From: Chondrilla cf. caribensis
Taxonomy: Eukaryota > Porifera > Demospongiae > Chondrillida > Chondrillidae
Direction: 5' to 3'
DNA: 64,000 bases
NCBI GenBank assembly: GCA_964020155.1
Contig: OZ026549.1
Location: 552,633-616,632, forward strand
In this document: positions 58,119-64,000 of the stretch, in pieces
Position numbering within the stretch: position 1 is the stretch's first letter
Layout: every line of letters starts with the position of its first letter
The notes under the pieces: generated by a model
The model's database searches: none
Told to the model about the DNA's origin: nothing
What the model saw: only the letters and a program-made list of their open reading frames with translations
Program-made: the position numbers and the translations under genes

Positions 58119-61100
58119 CTAAACAGAATCCATTTCTTGATCTTCATCAACTTCCTTCATTCCTTTCTTCTTGGACATGTCAGGTACAGCATAGACAGCA
58201 CCTGCAACGAGTTTAGTCTCTTTGATCTTTGTTTTCTGTTTGATATTAGCTGTGGTGTTAGGGAGTTCTACGTCATCACATCCCGCCGATATTGGTCCTA
58301 GCCCTGTAATCTTCACTCCTGGTTGTGTCACTGTGTCATTGTATTCTTGAGTCTCCTGATCAAATTGGAGTTCCATTGTTGGTTTATTGACGTCGTCATA
58401 CAAATGTCCTACTTTGTCTTCCACTATACCCTCATCGCTGTCGTCATCTTCATCCTCATCTTCATCTCCGGATGGTTCTCCAACATCACTGTAGTACACA
58501 GTGACAGGTTTGGTGTCTTTCACTGTATTGTAGTGGTCCACAACGTCATTGTAAACCTGTACTGTATGTGATTTGTTCTTAGCTCTCTTCTTGTGTTTGA
58601 TCAAAATCACCACAACGATTATCACCAGGATTGTCAGGATGAGTACAATGATTGCAGCTGCCACTACTCCTATTATTGCTGGTAGTAGAGGATCTGTGGG
58701 CCCTGCCAATTATAATGTATGTATAGTGTATCTTTAGGATCCAGTATACACACGGTTAGTATATTATTTTTTATTATTATGTTTCTTAAGGGTCTTGTAG
58801 TATTTAAACCAAGCTTCTGTGTGGGACATGGCCCTATTGCTGAACTGTACTAAGTCAGTGAGTTCATGTGCGTTATGTGCTAACTAGTAGAAATAGTAGT
58901 AAAATTGAGTGTCTAAAATATAAAATAGGTTGTGAACAAGTATATGTAAGCAAGTATCCCTTTTATTCAAAGGCTTGTTCATATTTTAAGGCTCATAGTG
59001 TATCTTGTTAAAACGAAGATGAAATTCCTTATTTTACACATGACTTGAGTTATCCATATATTTCACTTATCAGAGCACTTATTAGAAATCCAATGTCCAC
59101 AAGATTTTTGATAACTTAGGTTGTACTCTACATAGGTTGATAAGACAATTGGTTCACTGTAGTGCTACAGTGCTGAGTAGGCATTGTGCAGTATCTTAAG
59201 ATGTGCATTTGATGTTTTACTGTGTGTTGCTGTGGTACATACCTTCAGTTGATGTGCTGGTTGTCGTAGCTGGTGTGCTGGTTGTAGGAGATGGTGTGCT
59301 GGTTGTAGGAGATGGTGTGCTGGTTGTAGAAGATGGTGCGCTGGTTGTAGGAGATGGTGTGCTGGTTGTAGGAGATGGTGCGCTGGTTGTAGGAGATGGT
59401 GTGCTGGTTGTAGGAGATGGTGTGCTGGTAGTAGGAGATGGTGTGCTGGTTGTAGAAGATGGTTTAGGTGTTCCTGTTGACTCTAATTGATAAAGGTATC
59501 ATATGAATTAGTATAGACAACACTCTCAGTACCTCCAACTCTAACTCACTTGTACTCTCCACTGTTGGGTTGTGTACATAACTTGTTATAGGCTGACTTC
59601 CTCCCCCACCTCCAGCTGAGTTGACAGCTACCACTGTGATGTTGTTGTAGGTCTGTCCTCTCTCTAGTCCTGTTAAGTTGTAGTAGTTGATGTTGTTTGT
59701 AGTGTTGATCTCTTGTTGTGTTCCATCTTGTGTAGTGTATTTGATGATGTAATGTCTTATGTCTCCATTAGGTTCTCTAGGTGGTATCCAGTTTATTTCA
59801 ATCCCATCATCAAACACTCTAGTTATAGTGAGGTATCTTGGAGGAGATGGGACTATGTAGAATTAGATAAGACTCGGCATTATTGTATGCATACGTATTA
59901 CAGTGTACATCAACTCACTTTGTTCCATTGTAATAACTTCCCTCACAGTTGGTGACTGACTCCTTCTATCTGTATATCCACCAAGTCCCCATGCTGTGAT
60001 TCTGTACTTAGCACCAGGTACTAGTGAGGAGAATGTTCTTGATGATCCCTCACGATGATTCACATACTCTCCTACTATTGATACTCCAAGGTCCAGTCTG
60101 TGATATCCAATGATAACCCTCTTAGTACTATTATGTATGATACCAATGTTCACCTTGATACTGGTATCAGTCCTGATTGTACTAGTTATAGAGACATCAG
60201 GGAGGTTACCTATGGAGCATATAAATATTAGGTATTGTTATGTAATAACAATACCTAATATAGTGTAGTAGCATTGGTTTGACATGTCAGGTGTGGAGAA
60301 TGATATTTTCCTTTGCATGTTTTAATAACTGCTACAGTATAACTGGACACTGAATATGTAGTAAGTGCAGCTATTGACTATACCCAGTTGGTTCTATACA
60401 TAGGTTAAAGTATAGGTATGTGGTGCTTTATTTCAGCATTGTGTGTTTACAGCACATGTCAGTTTAGACAACACTTCGACCCTAACTCCACCCACTACTC
60501 ACCATTGGATAGGAACAGGTAGTGGTAGATATCAGAACAATTCCCTTCAAAATTCACAAAATTGTTGAAAGCTCTATCTCTTATGACTAAAGTAGCAGTA
60601 GATCCACTTCTGATCTGTTGAACATCTCTACTACTTTGTTGATTGAGTGTATGATAATTGAACCTAGCCTCTCTACTGCTCACTCTACACTCAATCTTCC
60701 CATCTCCACTATCATTGTTTGGTGGTTGTAGTTGTTGTTTGTCAGTGATGACTCTCTCATGGAATATCAGTCTCCCATAACTGTGAACAACTTGACCACC
60801 TAAAGTACACAGTATGAAGTAGACCAGTGTATCACCATGGGTATGTACACAGTGTACTAGTAATATGCACTTGCAAACACTGACCATTAACATTCAGTTG
60901 AAACTGTTGACTATCTTCCCTTCCTCCAGCAGTGACATTACAGGTGTATGTCCCTCCATCACTTGTAGAGGTTATGTTGATGGCTATACTATTGCTGTTG
61001 ATCTTTCTCCCATCATATCCTGTTTGTTGACACGGTCCATTTGGACATGTCCAGTGATAGTTAGTCTGTAGTCCATGTGGTATTCCACTGATTCTACAAA

Positions 61101-61480
61101 CTAGAATAACAGTTGTTCCTAGTGGTAGAGTAGCTGGAGAGTTGATGGTTGAATTGACTGTGTATCCATCGATCACCACATTAGGCGTAGTAGAATCTGT
61201 GGAGGGAGAGGAGGTGTATGAAGGGGTGTACATTTCTGTAGAATGTTACGGCACCTGGTATAGTTTGTGATATGTTTGATTATATTCCTTCTCTCACCCT
61301 CACAACCAGTCCTCTCCTCACACTTACCACTCTTCCACACCTCACAGTCTACCATTGTCTGTCCACAGTTTAATCCTCACACACACACACACACTACATG
61401 TGTTCCTCACCTGATTCTCCATTAGTGGTGAACACTCCACACACCAGTAGGACACTACAGACTATAGGTAAACTCCTCAT
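58119..61480 (-). CDS. R7: Ig/V-like/FN3-FN3 transmembrane receptor, long mucin-like stalk
   Basis: About 698 residues. Exons: signal peptide 61480-61411, Ig 61196-60885, V-like 60799-60503, FN3-1 60209-59919, FN3-2 59852-59550, stalk 59482-59243, TM plus tail 58702-58119. The stalk exon is 240 nt (80 residues) against 72 nt in R4-R6, made of about ten 21-bp units coding TPSPTTS-like heptads, so heavy O-glycosylation is plausible. The V-like exon is 297 nt with a divergent middle (YHTLNQQSSRDV) between conserved ends. The tail is type II: VYNDV, HYNTV, VYYSDV, LYDDV, EYNDTV, then CDDVEL and AVYAVPD. Compared with R4/R6 the EYDDI site has become EYNDT. Confidence 0.86.
59250..59470 (-). repeat. 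21-bp coding repeat in the R7 stalk
   Basis: About ten in-frame copies of a 21-bp unit coding for Thr-Pro-Ser-Pro-Thr-Thr-Ser-like heptads. R1-R3 have one to three copies. Confidence 0.93.
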
Positions 61481-63508
61481 CTCACTCTACCACTGCTAGT
61501 ATCAGATGTACTGTCAGTACTAGACTACCTATTGTGAATCTAGACTCCCATTATGTACTGCTGGCTGTGGTGAGTAAGGTTATGAATATGACCAGATACG
61601 CACTTGTATGGTTTATGGGTGTCAGGTGATGTGAACTTGTACAGCTTCATGTGCTGTTTACCAGTAGATGTGTTTGGCAACAGGAGCAGTTGTAATGATT
61701 CCATGTACATCTTCCTTTCTTGAAGATCTCCCTACTATGGTTGAATGTTCTGGGTACCACTTATAGTAGCCCTTGGCTAACAGTTCCCCATGTTAAATGA
61801 GAATACCTGATTCCTGATACCTGTTGTCTGTTCTATTGGTATTATGTCAATTTGGGGTGTATCCGATTTGTCACAAGTCCCGAGGGCGAGTAGACAAATC
61901 GTATACTGTACTCTATGTACTTACCTATTGTGTGTCCTCACCATAATATAATGTGAAAGGGAGCAATACTTAGATATCGATAATTGTTGTTCATCAATAG
62001 TGTGGGTTGATTTGCATTGATATGGGTTTATGGCTGTGTGGAGTGAATAGGTTCAATTGACAACTTCACTTGATGTACAATTACAATGATTGAATACATA
62101 CCTTAAGGATAAAAATTTTAACGGGTACTAACTTTAGCGAATTTAACGAGTAACATACGCTTAAAATTTGCGAGAAAATATGCACACCAAACATGTACCC
62201 GTTAATTTTTAGGGACTGCCGTGAAAGGTGGCTGATTTCAAAATGCCGAGGTAAGAAATTATCCTAGAATTAGAATGCAACAGCTTCACCAAGTGTTATG
62301 TCTTCAGTAAAGATTCTTCCCAATCTAGAAGAGACATCGAAATAATTCAAGTGAGAGTATCGGCAGCCTTACAAGTTTTTAGCTCGATTTACTTGTTCAA
62401 ACCGTTCTCCTCAGTGCTAGCCCTTTCACTTTATTTGTGAGTAATATCGTTGTAACTATAGTTAGTGCTAAAATTTGTAAATCATTTCTGATGTACTTTT
62501 GAGATCGCTAGAAGTACTACCTCTGGTACCAAAAGACAGGTACAAATCACTACAATTTGTAGCTTTAAGGTATCAGGTATATGGTATCTCCTTTCTTAAG
62601 GATTCTATCATAATGTATTGTATCCGATGTTGTATAACTGTTTGAACATGATGTGATGTGATGTTGATGACCAAAGCCACATCAGTGCAACATGATGAAT
62701 GTGATTATTGTGTAACTGCACACTGTCTTATACTAACAGATGTTATGTGGTAGTAGTGTGTATCATGCTTATTAAATGTATGTTTGAAGCGTTTCCTATT
62801 TACATACGTACGTATCTTATGCATGTACATACATACTTTTACTTGCAAATCCTCATCCATCACAATCTCTTTGTACTGTTGGCAGTTCTACAACTTCATT
62901 GACCTTTGTACTACATTTCATTGGGTGCTAATTGTGACAAAGCCATGTATACGCATACCCACCACAGTATGTATTCCCCTCATTGGAGGTGTTGTGCAAG
63001 AGGTTAGTTTTACACAGACCTGGCTTACTTGGGTCTCAAGCTATTTGAACATGCATGGTGTGTGGTCGTGGTCACTGAGAAGAGGAGAGATTTGCATGAT
63101 TTGATGAAGTGTGACATAGGGGTTTATCACTGGGTGTAGGGTGGGCCATCCAGCTAGTTGTATGTATGTAATATTTGGCAGTTGACTAGGGCATGCAAGT
63201 GTGTACGTATGCATGCGCCATAATTATTATGGTCAATGGTATTTAGGTATAATCTGAATAAATATGATTTTTATTGTTATTGAATGCTGATCAATTGATA
63301 AGGATGTTGCTAAAGTGTTGAAGTGAATATTTTGATACGAATACAGATGAGTACAAGTAGAAAAAACAGAAAATAATTCCATTGTAGCACATGTACACAT
63401 GCACATGCACACGTATGCACGCACGCACGCACACACACAACACACACACAAGGATTACTATAATGTAACAAGTTCACTGTGTGCTTGATAGTGGCTCCTA
63501 AGTCAGTT
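61481..63508. other. R7-R8 intergenic region
   Basis: Conserved R7 upstream sequence (61550-62080), an AT-rich stretch with inverted AACGGGTAC/GTACCCGTT ends (62119-62196, possibly a foldback relic), the type II conserved block (62690-63190) and a CA/CGCA tract (63395-63450) near the R8 stop. No intact gene. Confidence 0.72.
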
Positions 63509-64000
63509 CTAAACCAAATCCATTTCTTGCTCTTTATCAACATCCTTCTTTCCTTTCTTCTTGGATATGCCAGGTAAAGCATAGACAGCACCTCCAACGA
63601 GTTTAGTCTCTTTAATCTTTGTTTTGTGTTTGATATTAACTGTGGTATTGGGGCAAGCAATTTCTATGTCATCATATCCCGCCAATATCGGTCCTAGCCC
63701 TGTACTCTTCACTCCTGGTTGTGTCACTATGTCATCATATTCTTGAGTCTCCTGATGAAATTGGCGTTTCATTGTTGGTTTGTTGACGTCGTCATACAAA
63801 TGTCCTACTTTGTCTTCCACTATACCCTCATCGCTGTCATCATCTTCATTGTCATCCCCAGGTGGTTCTCCAACAGCGCGGTAGTCAGGTATGCTGTTTT
63901 CCGCTGTATCGTAGTAGTCCACCATGTCATTGTCAACCTGTACTGTATGTGATCTGTTCTTCTTGTGTTTGATCAAAATCACCACAAGGATTATCACCAG
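63509..64000 (-). CDS. R8: receptor tail exon, cut by window end
   Basis: 3' part of an eighth unit: end of the TM (IILVVILIKHKK), cytoplasmic tail and stop at 63509. The rest lies beyond 64000. The tail is type II but divergent: the KHKKRAKNKS linker is shortened to KHKKNRS, the first motif VYND has become VDND (tyrosine lost) and VYYSAV is reduced to DYRAV. It retains YYDT, LYDDV, EYDDI, a VTQPGVK...GPILAG unit, GYDDIEI and VYALPG. The frame is open. Whether the ectodomain is intact cannot be seen. Confidence 0.8.
   Translation of the reverse strand: MVIILVVILIKHKKNRSHTVQVDNDMVDYYDTAENSIPDYRAVGEPPGDDNEDDDSDEGIVEDKVGHLYDDVNKPTMKRQFHQETQEYDDIVTQPGVKSTGLGPILAGYDDIEIACPNTTVNIKHKTKIKETKLVGGAVYALPGISKKKGKKDVDKEQEMDLV

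Overview
The window is animal nuclear DNA: intron-rich, full of micro- and minisatellites, carrying a Furry gene and Ig/fibronectin-III membrane receptors. Modular Ig+FN3 receptors, small introns and foldback elements suggest an early-branching marine invertebrate. I favour a sponge over a cnidarian, but the sequence alone does not settle this.

Region 1 (about 0.37-15.7 kb, + strand): 17 consecutive exons of a Furry (FRY) homologue, the large HEAT/armadillo-type scaffold that activates NDR/Trc kinases. Splice phase is consistent at every junction. The N-terminus lies left of the window and the C-terminal part is missing: after the exon ending at 15709 no further Furry exon is visible, and from about 15.87 kb the DNA belongs to the duplicated material of the next region. 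At least seven Furry introns begin with a tandem repeat that starts at, or includes, the 5' splice site.

Region 2 (about 15.9-64 kb, - strand): seven complete and one partial head-to-tail paralogues (R1-R8, spacing about 5-7 kb) of a single-pass receptor. Exon order is signal peptide, Ig domain, V-like Ig domain, FN3-1, FN3-2, Ser/Thr/Pro stalk, then transmembrane segment plus tyrosine-rich tail in one exon. Every internal exon is phase 1-1. R1-R3 carry one tail type and R4-R8 another. The tails hold YDDV/YDDI/YEDV motifs resembling Src-family SH2 sites and one ITIM-like site. R5 has expanded one such motif into 11 tandem copies of a 21-residue unit. Paralogue differences concentrate in short loops of the V-like and FN3-1 domains, while the frameworks are nearly identical.

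The array looks like a recognition-receptor cluster (allorecognition, immunity or aggregation), analogous in layout to the Hydractinia Alr complex but with different domains. Function is inferred. Intergenic segments hold a conserved duplicated block, CA-type microsatellites just downstream of each stop codon, and several short inverted-repeat elements.
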